A DNA stretch of 64,000 nt from CAYQQU01 sp964419545 (lineage in GTDB: Bacteria; Bacteroidota; Bacteroidia; Chitinophagales; Saprospiraceae): the NCBI GenBank assembly GCA_964419545.1, contig CAYQQU010000005.1:62001-126000 (forward strand), given 5' to 3'. Positions within the stretch are counted from its first letter, which is position 1. Each line of letters starts with the position of its first letter. The notes under the pieces were generated by a model that saw nothing but the letters and a program-made list of their open reading frames with translations, was not told where the DNA came from and did no database searches. Made by a program: the position numbers and the translations under genes. Positions 25,507 to 35,595 of the stretch are shown here, piece after piece.

Positions 25507-27915
25507 ATGATTGAAAATTCGATCGCCAAAGAAGCTGTCAGCATCGGCTCCATACAGCTGGATCGCGCCACGGTAATTCAGGATTTCAAATTGTGCTGTG
25601 TCAGCCGCGAAGCCAGCATACTCGCCAGAAAAGAAGTACTGACCGGGAAAGCCAAATTCGGCATCACCGGCGACGGCAAAGAGGTGCCGCAGATAGCCAT
25701 GGCGAAAGCGTTCCAAAAAGGCGACTTCCGGTCGGGATACTATCGGGACCAGACCTTTATGTTTGCGCTCGACCTCGCCACCGTTGAAGATTTTTTCGCC
25801 CAGCTCTACGCCGACGCCGACAACGATCCTTTTTCCGGTGGTCGTCAGATGAATAACCACTTCGCCACCCCGCTGCTCGACGGCCGGGGAGAGTGGCTGG
25901 ACCACCGCGACCGCTACAACGTATCGGCCGATATCTCCAGCACGGGCGGACAAATGGCCCGCGCCCTCGGCCTGGCCCTCGCTTCCAAAAAGTACCGCGA
26001 AAGCGAATCGCTTCGCGAAGGCACCCTCTTTTCCCGCAACGGCCGCGAGGTCTGTTTTTGCACCATCGGCGACGCCAGCACCTCCGAAGGGGTGTTCTGG
26101 GAAACGCTCAACGCCGCCGGCGTCACGCAGGTCCCGCTCGCCATTTCTATTTGGGACGACGGCTACGGCATTTCCGTGCCGATCGAATACCAAACTACCA
26201 AAGCAAATATTTCCGAAGTCTTGAAGGGCTTTGCCGCCGATGGCGATTCCGACGGCATCGAACTGTACGTCGTCGACGGATGGGACTACCCCGGCCTGAT
26301 CGCCACCTACGATAAAGCGATCCGTCAGACCCGCGAGACCCACCGCCCCTGCCTCATCCACGTGCGGGAGCTCACGCAGCCCCAGGGGCACTCCACCTCC
26401 GGTTCTCACGAACGCTACAAATCTAAGGAACGGCTGCAGTGGGAAAAAGAATACGACTGCATCAATAAGATGGAAGCCTGGATGATCGACACCGGCATCG
26501 CCACCGCCGAAGAATGCCGGTCGATCCGCTCCGAAGCCAAAAGCTACGCCAAAGCGTGCCGCGACCGGGCCTGGAAAGCCTACAACCAGCCGACCAAAGC
26601 CCGCATCCAGCGCCTGCAGGCCATCTACGATCAGCTCCCCGCCGACCACCCCGCAGTGGCGCAGGCCAAACAGGAACTCAAGCGCCTCATGAACCCGCTG
26701 CTCAGCGAAGTGTTCCAGAACGCCAGACGCACCCGCTTCCGGCTGCTCGACCTGACCCCGGAACAACTGGCGCCCCTCGACCAATGGATCGATACGGTAA
26801 GCCAGCTGGCCGACCAGCGCTACCACACCCACCTCTACAGCCATTCCGACCGCTCGGCCCTCCGGGCGCCGATCGTCGAAAAAAAATACCGCGAAGACGC
26901 TCCCGTCAAGAACGGCTACGAGATCCTCAACGCTTATTTCGATAAGATCCTGAACGACAACCCGACCGTCTTTGCTTTCGGCGAAGACGTCGGCCAGATC
27001 GGCGACGTCAACCAGGGCTTCGCCGGCATGCAGAATAAATACGGCGAGGCCCGCGTCTTCGACACCGGTATCCGGGAGTGGACCATCGTCGGACAAGCGA
27101 TCGGCATGGCCATGCGCGGGCTGCGCCCCATCGCCGAGATCCAGTACCTCGACTACCTCATCTACGGTCTGGAACCGCTGACAGACGACCTGGCTACCGT
27201 CCGCTACCGCTGCAACGGGCTACAACAGGCGCCGGCCATCATCCGCACGCGGGGCCACCGCCTGGAAGGCATCTGGCACGCCGGCTCCCCGCTGGGCATG
27301 ATCCTCAACGCCCTGCGCGGCGTCTACGTCATCACCCCGCGCAACATGGTCCAAGCCGCCGGTTTCTACAACACGATGCTCCAATCCGACGATCCGGCCC
27401 TCATCATCGAATGCCTCAACGGCTATCGCCTCAAAGAGCGCGTACCGGAAAACCTCGGCGAATACACCGTCCCCCTGGGCGTACCCGAAGTGCTGCGCGA
27501 AGGGACCGACCTGACGCTGGTCACCTACGGCTCCTGCGTCCGCGTCGCCGAAGCCGGCATCGAACTGCTCGAAGAACACGGCGTCTCCGTAGAACTCATC
27601 GATGTGCAGACCTTGTTGCCGTTCGACCTGGAACACCGCATCCTCGCTTCCCTGAAAAAAACGAATCGCATCCTCTTCCTCGACGAAGACGTGCCCGGCG
27701 GAGCTACCGCCTACATGCTGCAGGAAGTCCTGGAAAAACAAGGCGGCTACCGGTACCTGGACTCGGCGCCGATTACCCTGACCGCCCGCGCCCACCGGCC
27801 GCCCTACGGCTCCGACGGGGATTACTTTACCAAACCCAATCCCGAAGACGTCTTCGAAGCGGTCTTCCGCCTGGTATTCGAAGCAGAACCGGGCCGCTTC
27901 AAAGGACAGCTTTGA
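25507..27915 (+). CDS. Fused alpha/beta E1 of a 2-oxoacid dehydrogenase (branched-chain type)
   Basis: Thiamine-diphosphate-dependent decarboxylase that feeds acyl groups to the lipoyl domain of E2. The 802-residue product joins the alpha subunit (about residues 1-400) and beta subunit (about 430-802), which are separate in most bacteria. In the alpha part GDASTSEGVFWETLN (near 190) is the ThDP motif and HNF-like YRDQTFMFALDLA the substrate loop. In the beta part FGEDVGQIGDVNQGFAGM, EIQYLDYLIYGLEPL and IEVQTLLPFD-like VELIDVQTLLPFDLE are typical. The fusion is common in Bacteroidota. Whether it prefers branched-chain 2-oxoacids or pyruvate cannot be fixed from sequence. E2 and E3 are not in the window. 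Confidence 0.92.
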   Translation: MIENSIAKEAVSIGSIQLDRATVIQDFKLCCVSREASILARKEVLTGKAKFGITGDGKEVPQIAMAKAFQKGDFRSGYYRDQTFMFALDLATVEDFFAQLYADADNDPFSGGRQMNNHFATPLLDGRGEWLDHRDRYNVSADISSTGGQMARALGLALASKKYRESESLREGTLFSRNGREVCFCTIGDASTSEGVFWETLNAAGVTQVPLAISIWDDGYGISVPIEYQTTKANISEVLKGFAADGDSDGIELYVVDGWDYPGLIATYDKAIRQTRETHRPCLIHVRELTQPQGHSTSGSHERYKSKERLQWEKEYDCINKMEAWMIDTGIATAEECRSIRSEAKSYAKACRDRAWKAYNQPTKARIQRLQAIYDQLPADHPAVAQAKQELKRLMNPLLSEVFQNARRTRFRLLDLTPEQLAPLDQWIDTVSQLADQRYHTHLYSHSDRSALRAPIVEKKYREDAPVKNGYEILNAYFDKILNDNPTVFAFGEDVGQIGDVNQGFAGMQNKYGEARVFDTGIREWTIVGQAIGMAMRGLRPIAEIQYLDYLIYGLEPLTDDLATVRYRCNGLQQAPAIIRTRGHRLEGIWHAGSPLGMILNALRGVYVITPRNMVQAAGFYNTMLQSDDPALIIECLNGYRLKERVPENLGEYTVPLGVPEVLREGTDLTLVTYGSCVRVAEAGIELLEEHGVSVELIDVQTLLPFDLEHRILASLKKTNRILFLDEDVPGGATAYMLQEVLEKQGGYRYLDSAPITLTARAHRPPYGSDGDYFTKPNPEDVFEAVFRLVFEAEPGRFKGQL

Positions 27916-27950
27916 TGTTAATATTACTTTCCCGGGGCAATCGCATTTAG

Positions 27951-28019
27951 AGCATTTTTGGAGCTTGCTTCTATTGCGAATCAACAGGTTAGGAACCTGT
28001 CGTCAAGATAAAATGCTCA
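27951..28019. other. Nested inverted repeats downstream of the E1 gene
   Basis: GAGCATTTT (27951) pairs with AAAATGCTC (28011-28019) around a smaller hairpin ACAGGTT-AGG-AACCTGT. The interior also carries CTATTGCGAA, shared with the dispersed repeat loop at 1217 and 41742. Confidence 0.4.
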
Positions 28020-28029
28020 ATGGAACGAA

Positions 28030-28083
28030 AGGAAAAATCCTCGTTCTTCCTCTAGGATCGAGGTAAGAACGAGGATTTTTCCT
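28030..28083. terminator. Bidirectional terminator-like hairpin
   Basis: A perfect 19-bp stem (28030-28048 with 28065-28083) whose outer end is A5 on the left and T5 on the right. The inner CCTC/GAGG pairs can extend it. It would work best for the plus strand, ending E1 transcription before the tex promoter. Confidence 0.65.
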
Positions 28084-28139
28084 ACTTCTTCGGGATCCAA
28101 AAATTAAATGCGTTTGCCCGGCTTACTTTCTTACCGCGC

Positions 28140-28170
28140 TTGGTCCTTTCTTCTGCGATTCCTATTTTTG
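28140..28170 (+). promoter_or_regulatory. Promoter TTG-N20-TATTTTTG of tex
   Basis: TTG at 28140-28142 and TATTTTTG at 28163-28170 with 20-bp spacing, 20 bp before the tex start codon. Confidence 0.65.
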
Positions 28171-28190
28171 GCGGCCCATTTTTACAGAAT

Positions 28191-30314
<2,124 letters not shown>

Positions 30315-30405
30315 AGGAGAGTATACTCCCCCATTCCCGGCAGGCTATGGCAAAACACCGTTGTTTTGAAACGGAAGAACGGCAGCACGGAAGAAGTGGA
30401 CCTGA

Positions 30406-30441
30406 CAAAAAAAAGCCGGTCGACAGGGTATGCGACCGGCT
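30406..30441 (-). terminator. Rho-independent terminator of pckA
   Basis: Minus-strand stem AGCCGGTCG / CGACCGGCT (30414-30441) followed by a T8 tract, 38 bp past the pckA stop. Confidence 0.85.
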
Positions 30442-30478
30442 GAAACAATGCTGGTAAATTTGGTTAGGGCTTTATTCT

Positions 30479-32092
30479 TTAGCCGACGAGCACTTTAGGC
30501 GCGGCGGCCATGATTTTGTCGCTGGCTTTATCGGCGAATTTCTCGAAGTTGTTGTTGAACTTGCGGGCCAGGTCCTGCGCCTTGGCGTCGTAGGCAGCTT
30601 TGTCGTCCCAGGTGTTGCGCGGGCTGAGGATCTCCGCAGGAACGTCGGGGCAGCTGAGGGGCATCTGTAATCCGAAAACTTCGTGCTTCCGGTATTCCAC
30701 ATTATCCAGCTCGCCTTTCAGGGCCGCGGTGATCATCGCGCGGGTATAGCGGAGCTTGATCCGGCTGCCGACGCCGTATTCCCCGCCGGTCCATCCGGTA
30801 TTCACCAGCCATACCTTGACGTTCTGCGCCTGCATCTTTTTACCCAGCATTTCGGCGTAGAAGGTCGGATGCAGGGGCATGAAGGGCGCGCCGAAGCAAG
30901 CCGAGAAAGTAGCCTGCGGTTCGTTGATCCCCTCTTCGGTGCCCGCCACTTTAGCCGTGTAGCCCGAAACAAAGTAATACATTGCCTGTGCGGGCGTCAG
31001 CAGGCTGATGGGCGGCAGTACGCCGAACGCGTCGGCGGTGAGGAAGAAGATGTTGTTCGGACGGCCCGCCCGGGATTCCGGCAGGGCGTTTTCGATGTGG
31101 TAGATCGGATAGGACACCCGCGTATTCTCGGTGATTTCCGCATTCGCGTAATCCGGGGTGCGCGTCTTATCGTAGAACTTGATGTTTTCGAGGATGGCGC
31201 CGTGCTTGATGGCGCGGTAGATATCGGGCTCTTTCTCTTCGGTCAGGTCGATCGTCTTGGCGTAGCAGCCCCCTTCGAAGTTGAAGATGCCGTCCTGCGA
31301 CCAGCCGTGCTCGTCATCGCCGATGAGCATGCGGTCGGGATCGGCGGACAGGGTGGTTTTACCCGTACCGGAAAGGCCGAAAAAGATGGCCGGATCGTTA
31401 TTCCTGCCGACGTTGGCTGAGCAATGCATGGCCAGGACGCCGTGATCCTTAGGCAACAAAAAGTTGAGCACTGCGAAGACGCCTTTTTTGATCTCGCCGG
31501 TATAAGCCGAACCGCCCACCAGGATCTGTTTGCGGGTAAAGTTGATGATCGAGAAATTACCCTGACGCGTGCCGTCCACTTCCGGATCCGCTTCGAAATC
31601 AGGCGCGCAGAGCACCGTCCAGTCCGGTTCGAAGGTCTCCAGTTCCTCGGGTTCGGGCCGCAGGAACATATTGTAGGCAAAATTATTGCTCCACGGGAAT
31701 TCAGAGATCAGGCGCACCCGGTAGCGGTACCGTTCGTCGGCGCAGACGAATGCATCGCGTACGAAAGCATCCTTGCCGGCGAAATAATTGGCGACCTTGT
31801 CGTAAAGGCGGTCGAATTTTTCCGGGTCGAAAGGAACGTTGATGCTGTTCCAGTCGACCGAGTCGGCCGTGATATCATCCTTGACGATAAAACGGTCTTT
31901 CGGCGAGCGACCGGTAAATTTGCCGGTAGAGACCACCAAAGCGCCGTTGCTGGCCAAAACGCCCTGGCCGCGCTTGATCGTCTCCTCCGCCAGTTCTTCC
32001 GGGCTGAGGTTCCAGTACGCCTGGTTAACATTGGTGACGCCATAGTCTTCCAGCCGCGCGTTGGGATTTTTGATTCCGAATTTCTCCATCAC
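30479..32092 (-). CDS. pckA: ATP-dependent phosphoenolpyruvate carboxykinase
   Basis: Converts oxaloacetate and ATP to PEP, CO2 and ADP, the entry to gluconeogenesis. It can run in reverse during fermentation. The 537-residue product matches the ATP type: FTGRSPKDRFIV near 58, the phosphate-binding loop GLSGTGKTTLSADP near 243, GDDEHGW, and the late LVNTGWTGGEYGVGSRI. The gene is divergent from a ScfR-family regulator, with a 17-bp palindrome in the shared 99-bp region that overlaps both likely -33 sites. It ends at a strong terminator, so it is monocistronic. Confidence 0.97.
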   Translation of the reverse strand: MMEKFGIKNPNARLEDYGVTNVNQAYWNLSPEELAEETIKRGQGVLASNGALVVSTGKFTGRSPKDRFIVKDDITADSVDWNSINVPFDPEKFDRLYDKVANYFAGKDAFVRDAFVCADERYRYRVRLISEFPWSNNFAYNMFLRPEPEELETFEPDWTVLCAPDFEADPEVDGTRQGNFSIINFTRKQILVGGSAYTGEIKKGVFAVLNFLLPKDHGVLAMHCSANVGRNNDPAIFFGLSGTGKTTLSADPDRMLIGDDEHGWSQDGIFNFEGGCYAKTIDLTEEKEPDIYRAIKHGAILENIKFYDKTRTPDYANAEITENTRVSYPIYHIENALPESRAGRPNNIFFLTADAFGVLPPISLLTPAQAMYYFVSGYTAKVAGTEEGINEPQATFSACFGAPFMPLHPTFYAEMLGKKMQAQNVKVWLVNTGWTGGEYGVGSRIKLRYTRAMITAALKGELDNVEYRKHEVFGLQMPLSCPDVPAEILSPRNTWDDKAAYDAKAQDLARKFNNNFEKFADKASDKIMAAAPKVLVG

Positions 32093-32138
32093 TAAGGTTT
32101 TGATTTTTCCTTTTACAAAATAAAGACTATTTGACCGC

Positions 32139-32155
32139 TAGAGAAAATTTCTCTA
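32139..32155. promoter_or_regulatory. 17-bp palindrome between pckA and the ScfR-type regulator
   Basis: TAGAGAAAATTTCTCTA is a perfect 8+1+8 palindrome. It lies about 20 bp beyond the likely -7 element of pckA (minus strand near 32116-32123) and about 20 bp before TAAATTTA of the regulator gene, so it covers the -33 region of both. It is a strong candidate operator for the regulator encoded alongside. Confidence 0.55.
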
Positions 32156-32191
32156 TTAGTTTTTTTTTCTTAAAACGATTAAATTTACCCT

Positions 32192-33706
32192 ATGCTAAAC
32201 GATTTTGACACGGTAAAGCTCACTTTCGGCCTGAAAGTACAGCAACTGCGGCGCGAACACGCCCTATCCTATCAGCAGCTCTCCGAGCGCACGGGGCTGG
32301 CGGTTTCTTATCTGCACAATATCGAAAAGGGTAAAAAATATCCGAAAGCCGACAAGATCATCGCCCTGGCCAAAGCGCTCGACACGGATTACAACTACCT
32401 CGTATCGCTCGACGCCGAGGAAAACAAAAAGATCAAACCGCTGATCGACCTGCTCCATTCCGATTTTCTGAAGGAGTTCCCGCTGGACCGCTTCGGCATC
32501 AATATGCCCAAGCTGCTCGAATTGCTGTCGCACACGCCGGATAAAGTCAACGCTTTCCTCAGCACCATCCTCAAGATCATCCGCAACTTCCGGCTGCAGG
32601 GGGAAGATTTTTACAAATCGGCCCTGCGTTCCTACCAGGACCTCCACCACAATTACTTCCCCGATCTCGAAAAGGCCGTACGCCAATGTAAGACACAGCA
32701 CAGCCTGGCCGGCCTGGCCACCTTCGACGCCGCAAGCCTGGAGGCGATCCTGCGGGCCGACTACGGCGTTACTGTCGATCGCAACGTAATGGCCGGTCAA
32801 CGCGACCTGCGCCACATCCGCTCCTTTTTCGCCGAAAAGCCGCGCCGCCTATTTCTCAACCGGGGGCTCTCCTCCGCTCAGGAGAATTTCCTGCTCGCCA
32901 AGGAGTTCGGCTTCCAGTGGCTCGGCATCACCGAGCGGCCCTACGAAACGCGCATGATCGAGATCGACACTTTTGATAAGCTCCTCAACAACTTCCGCGC
33001 CTCCTACTTCGCCGTAGCCCTCCTCCTCGACGAAGACGCCATCGTGGAAGACATCCGGCAGATCGCCCGCTGGGAGGCCTGGGACGGCCGGCGCTTTCTC
33101 AGCTATTTCGACAAATACGACACCACCCCCGAAATGCTGCTGCAACGGCTCGCCAATCTGCTGCCCCACCACTTCGGCATCAAAGACCTCTTTTTCCTGC
33201 GCTTTTACACCGGCCCCGACATGCAAAAGTTCGAGATGACCAAAGAGATGCACCTCTCCCAGCTTCACGACCCCCACGCCAACCAGCTCGACGAACACTA
33301 CTGCCGCCGCTGGATCTCCATCAACCTGATCCGCCGCATGCGCGCCAACGTACAGCTCGATCAGCGGGAAACGCCCCTTACCGACGCCCAGATCTCGCAG
33401 TACTGGGGCACGCCCAACGCCTACCTCTGCATATCGGTGGCCCGCCCCGGCCACGAACAACCCGACCACAGCAACAGCGTCACCATCGGCCTGCTCGTCA
33501 ACGATCAGCTGCGACGCCTCTTCCGTTTCCTGGCCGATCCCAAACTGGTGCGCAAAGACGTCCACACTACCTGCGAGCGCTGCCCCATCGCCGATTGCGG
33601 CGCCCGCGTGGCGCCGCCGGTCAACATCCTCCAGCAGCATCACGCCGCCCGCACCAAAGCCTGCCTTGAAACACTACAGCAACACGGGATCGCCGCCAAC
33701 CTTTGA
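32192..33706 (+). CDS. ScfR-family (RamB/PccR-like) helix-turn-helix regulator
   Basis: A 504-residue protein with an N-terminal HTH_3 domain (residues 10-65: LRREHALSYQQLSERTGLAV, then SYLHNIEKGKKYPKADKI). A long effector domain and a C-terminal cysteine cluster follow (TTCERCPIADCGARVAPP, near 460). This arrangement is that of short-chain fatty acyl-CoA responsive regulators such as RamB and PccR, which control acetate or propionate metabolism genes. The divergent pckA and the palindrome between them suggest control of PEP carboxykinase by acyl-CoA state, and autoregulation. The effector is inferred from the family only. Confidence 0.8.
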   Translation: MLNDFDTVKLTFGLKVQQLRREHALSYQQLSERTGLAVSYLHNIEKGKKYPKADKIIALAKALDTDYNYLVSLDAEENKKIKPLIDLLHSDFLKEFPLDRFGINMPKLLELLSHTPDKVNAFLSTILKIIRNFRLQGEDFYKSALRSYQDLHHNYFPDLEKAVRQCKTQHSLAGLATFDAASLEAILRADYGVTVDRNVMAGQRDLRHIRSFFAEKPRRLFLNRGLSSAQENFLLAKEFGFQWLGITERPYETRMIEIDTFDKLLNNFRASYFAVALLLDEDAIVEDIRQIARWEAWDGRRFLSYFDKYDTTPEMLLQRLANLLPHHFGIKDLFFLRFYTGPDMQKFEMTKEMHLSQLHDPHANQLDEHYCRRWISINLIRRMRANVQLDQRETPLTDAQISQYWGTPNAYLCISVARPGHEQPDHSNSVTIGLLVNDQLRRLFRFLADPKLVRKDVHTTCERCPIADCGARVAPPVNILQQHHAARTKACLETLQQHGIAANL

Positions 33707-33742
33707 TTTTTTTCCTAACTTGCCGGCCAGATTCTACTGCCG

Positions 33743-35551
33743 ATGCGGGCCCGATTTTCATTTATCGCTTATGTTCTTTGCGTCGCCGTTTTGATCGGCG
33801 CCCATCTGTATTATCCGAAGTGGCGAATGGGCGGCACGGAAGCCACCATCAGCTGGGACGTATCGGGTTACTACTTTTACCTGCCCGCCCTGTTCATTTA
33901 CGGCGACCTTCGGGACGTGTCCTTCCGCGAGGCGATTCATGAGCAGTACGAGCCGGCCGGCAGCCCTTACCAGGCCTACCGCCACGATAGCGGCCGTTAC
34001 GTCATGAAATACAGCGCCGGCCTGGCCGTCCAATACCTGCCGGCTTTCCTCGCAGCCCATGCCCTGGCCGGGCCGCTGGGGTATCCCGCCGACGGTTTTT
34101 CCCGGCCCTACCAGGTCGCGATCAGCGTCTGGAGCTTACTGGTCGCTTTTCTGGGGCTCTGGCTGCTGCGGCGCGTGCTGCTTCACTACTTCGACGACCG
34201 CAGTACGGGCATTGCCCTGCTCGTAATAGTGTCGGCTACCAACTACCTCAATTACGCCGCCATCGACGGCGCTATGACCCATAACTACCTCTTCACGCTA
34301 TACGCCCTGTTGCTGTGGCTGACCATCCGCTTCTACCGGGCGCCGGCGCTGGGGCCGGCCCTCGCGATCGGGGTCACTATCGGATTGATGGCTCTCACCC
34401 GGCCGACGGAGATCATCGCGGCCCTGCTGCCGGTGCTGTGGGGGGTGCGCCACTGGCCGTCGCTCCGGGAAAGGCTTCAACTGATCGGACGCCGCCGGCT
34501 GCTCTTCCTGACGGCCGCCGCGGCGACGCTGGCGGTGGGCAGCCTGCAACCCCTTTACTGGCGGTACGTCACCGGCGACTGGATCGTCTACAGTTATCAG
34601 GAACAGGGCTTCAGCTGGCTGCACCCGCACTGGTACGACGGCATATTCAGCTACCAGGCGGGCTGGCTGGTTTATACGCCGGTAATGGCTTTCGCTTTAC
34701 TGGGCTTTCCGTTTTTGTACGTCAAACAACGGCCCGTCTTCTGGCCTGCCCTGCTGTTCTCGCTATTGTTTATGTACATCACCTGGGCGTGGGACATCTG
34801 GTGGTACGGCGGCAGCCTGGGCCAACGCGCCATGGTGCAGGCCTACCCGGTGCTGGCCCTGCCCCTGGCCGCCTTGCTGACGTACGCCTGGCGCTTGCCG
34901 GTGCTGGGTTATTTTCTTTCGGCCTGTTTTCTGCTCCTGGCCGGCTATAACGTCTGGCTGACCCACCAGGCTCACCGCGGCGGCCTGCTGCGCCCCGGGG
35001 TCATGACGGAAGCCTATTTCTGGAAAATTCTCTTTCGGGAGGAGGTCCCGCCCGAAACCCGGCTTTTGCTGGATACCGACGAGCAATACGAAGGGGCGCT
35101 TCGGAACCGCCGGCTTTTATTTACCGAAAATTTCGAATCGGACACCAGCGCGGTCGACTGCCCCCTGCCGCCGATCGAAGGAGAACGATCGCTTTGCCTG
35201 ACGGCCGAGCGTCAGTACGGCCCGCCCCTCGCCTTCCCCCTGACCGCCGGCGAAGCCAACTGCCTGCGCGCCGCCGCTACCTTTCGCTGTGGGCCCAAAG
35301 AATGGGAAGTCTGGAAAATGACGCAATTCAAGGTGCGGCTGCTCGACGGCGAAAAAGTGATCAAGGCACGCTTCCTGCGCCCGGGCCGCCTGCTGGCGGA
35401 TAACGACACCCGGCGCGTTCACATCGACCTGAAACTGCCCGACCGACCCTTTGACCGGGTTCAGATCGAATTCTGGAATAGCGGCGGCGCCAAACCGATG
35501 GCCATAGACGAACTGGAGGTCTTCGCCTTCCAAATCCCCCGCCCTAAGTAA
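33743..35551 (+). CDS. Polytopic membrane protein, GT-C glycosyltransferase-like
   Basis: A 602-residue protein with about ten membrane helices in residues 5-400 and a soluble C-terminal domain of about 190 residues that looks beta-rich. The first loop after helix 1 carries an Asp (TISWDVSGYYFYLPALF), and aromatic residues follow. This resembles the lipid-linked sugar transferases of the GT-C fold (PMT/ArnT-like), but no family signature is clear. Other conserved-looking parts are SATNYLNYAAIDGAMTHNYLF and GLMALTRPTEIIA. It starts 36 bp after the regulator gene and is convergent with pyc. The donor and acceptor are unknown. Confidence 0.6.
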   Translation: MRARFSFIAYVLCVAVLIGAHLYYPKWRMGGTEATISWDVSGYYFYLPALFIYGDLRDVSFREAIHEQYEPAGSPYQAYRHDSGRYVMKYSAGLAVQYLPAFLAAHALAGPLGYPADGFSRPYQVAISVWSLLVAFLGLWLLRRVLLHYFDDRSTGIALLVIVSATNYLNYAAIDGAMTHNYLFTLYALLLWLTIRFYRAPALGPALAIGVTIGLMALTRPTEIIAALLPVLWGVRHWPSLRERLQLIGRRRLLFLTAAAATLAVGSLQPLYWRYVTGDWIVYSYQEQGFSWLHPHWYDGIFSYQAGWLVYTPVMAFALLGFPFLYVKQRPVFWPALLFSLLFMYITWAWDIWWYGGSLGQRAMVQAYPVLALPLAALLTYAWRLPVLGYFLSACFLLLAGYNVWLTHQAHRGGLLRPGVMTEAYFWKILFREEVPPETRLLLDTDEQYEGALRNRRLLFTENFESDTSAVDCPLPPIEGERSLCLTAERQYGPPLAFPLTAGEANCLRAAATFRCGPKEWEVWKMTQFKVRLLDGEKVIKARFLRPGRLLADNDTRRVHIDLKLPDRPFDRVQIEFWNSGGAKPMAIDELEVFAFQIPRPK

Positions 35552-35595
35552 ATGCCCCCACACACCCACACCCACACCCACACCCACACCCAAAC
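35552..35595 (-). repeat. G-run repeat between convergent stop codons
   Basis: The whole 44-bp gap between two convergent stops is this repeat. On the minus strand, right after the pyc TAA, it reads ATGAGTTTGGG and then five TGTGGG-type units, ending in five G. It is the same as the repeat after the stop at 1037-1039 and could form a G-quadruplex in the pyc mRNA end. Confidence 0.7.

Noticed and set aside
25459..27096. 545-codon open frame opposite the fused E1 gene
   Set aside because: Antisense shadow. E1 motifs on the plus strand are intact through the same region.
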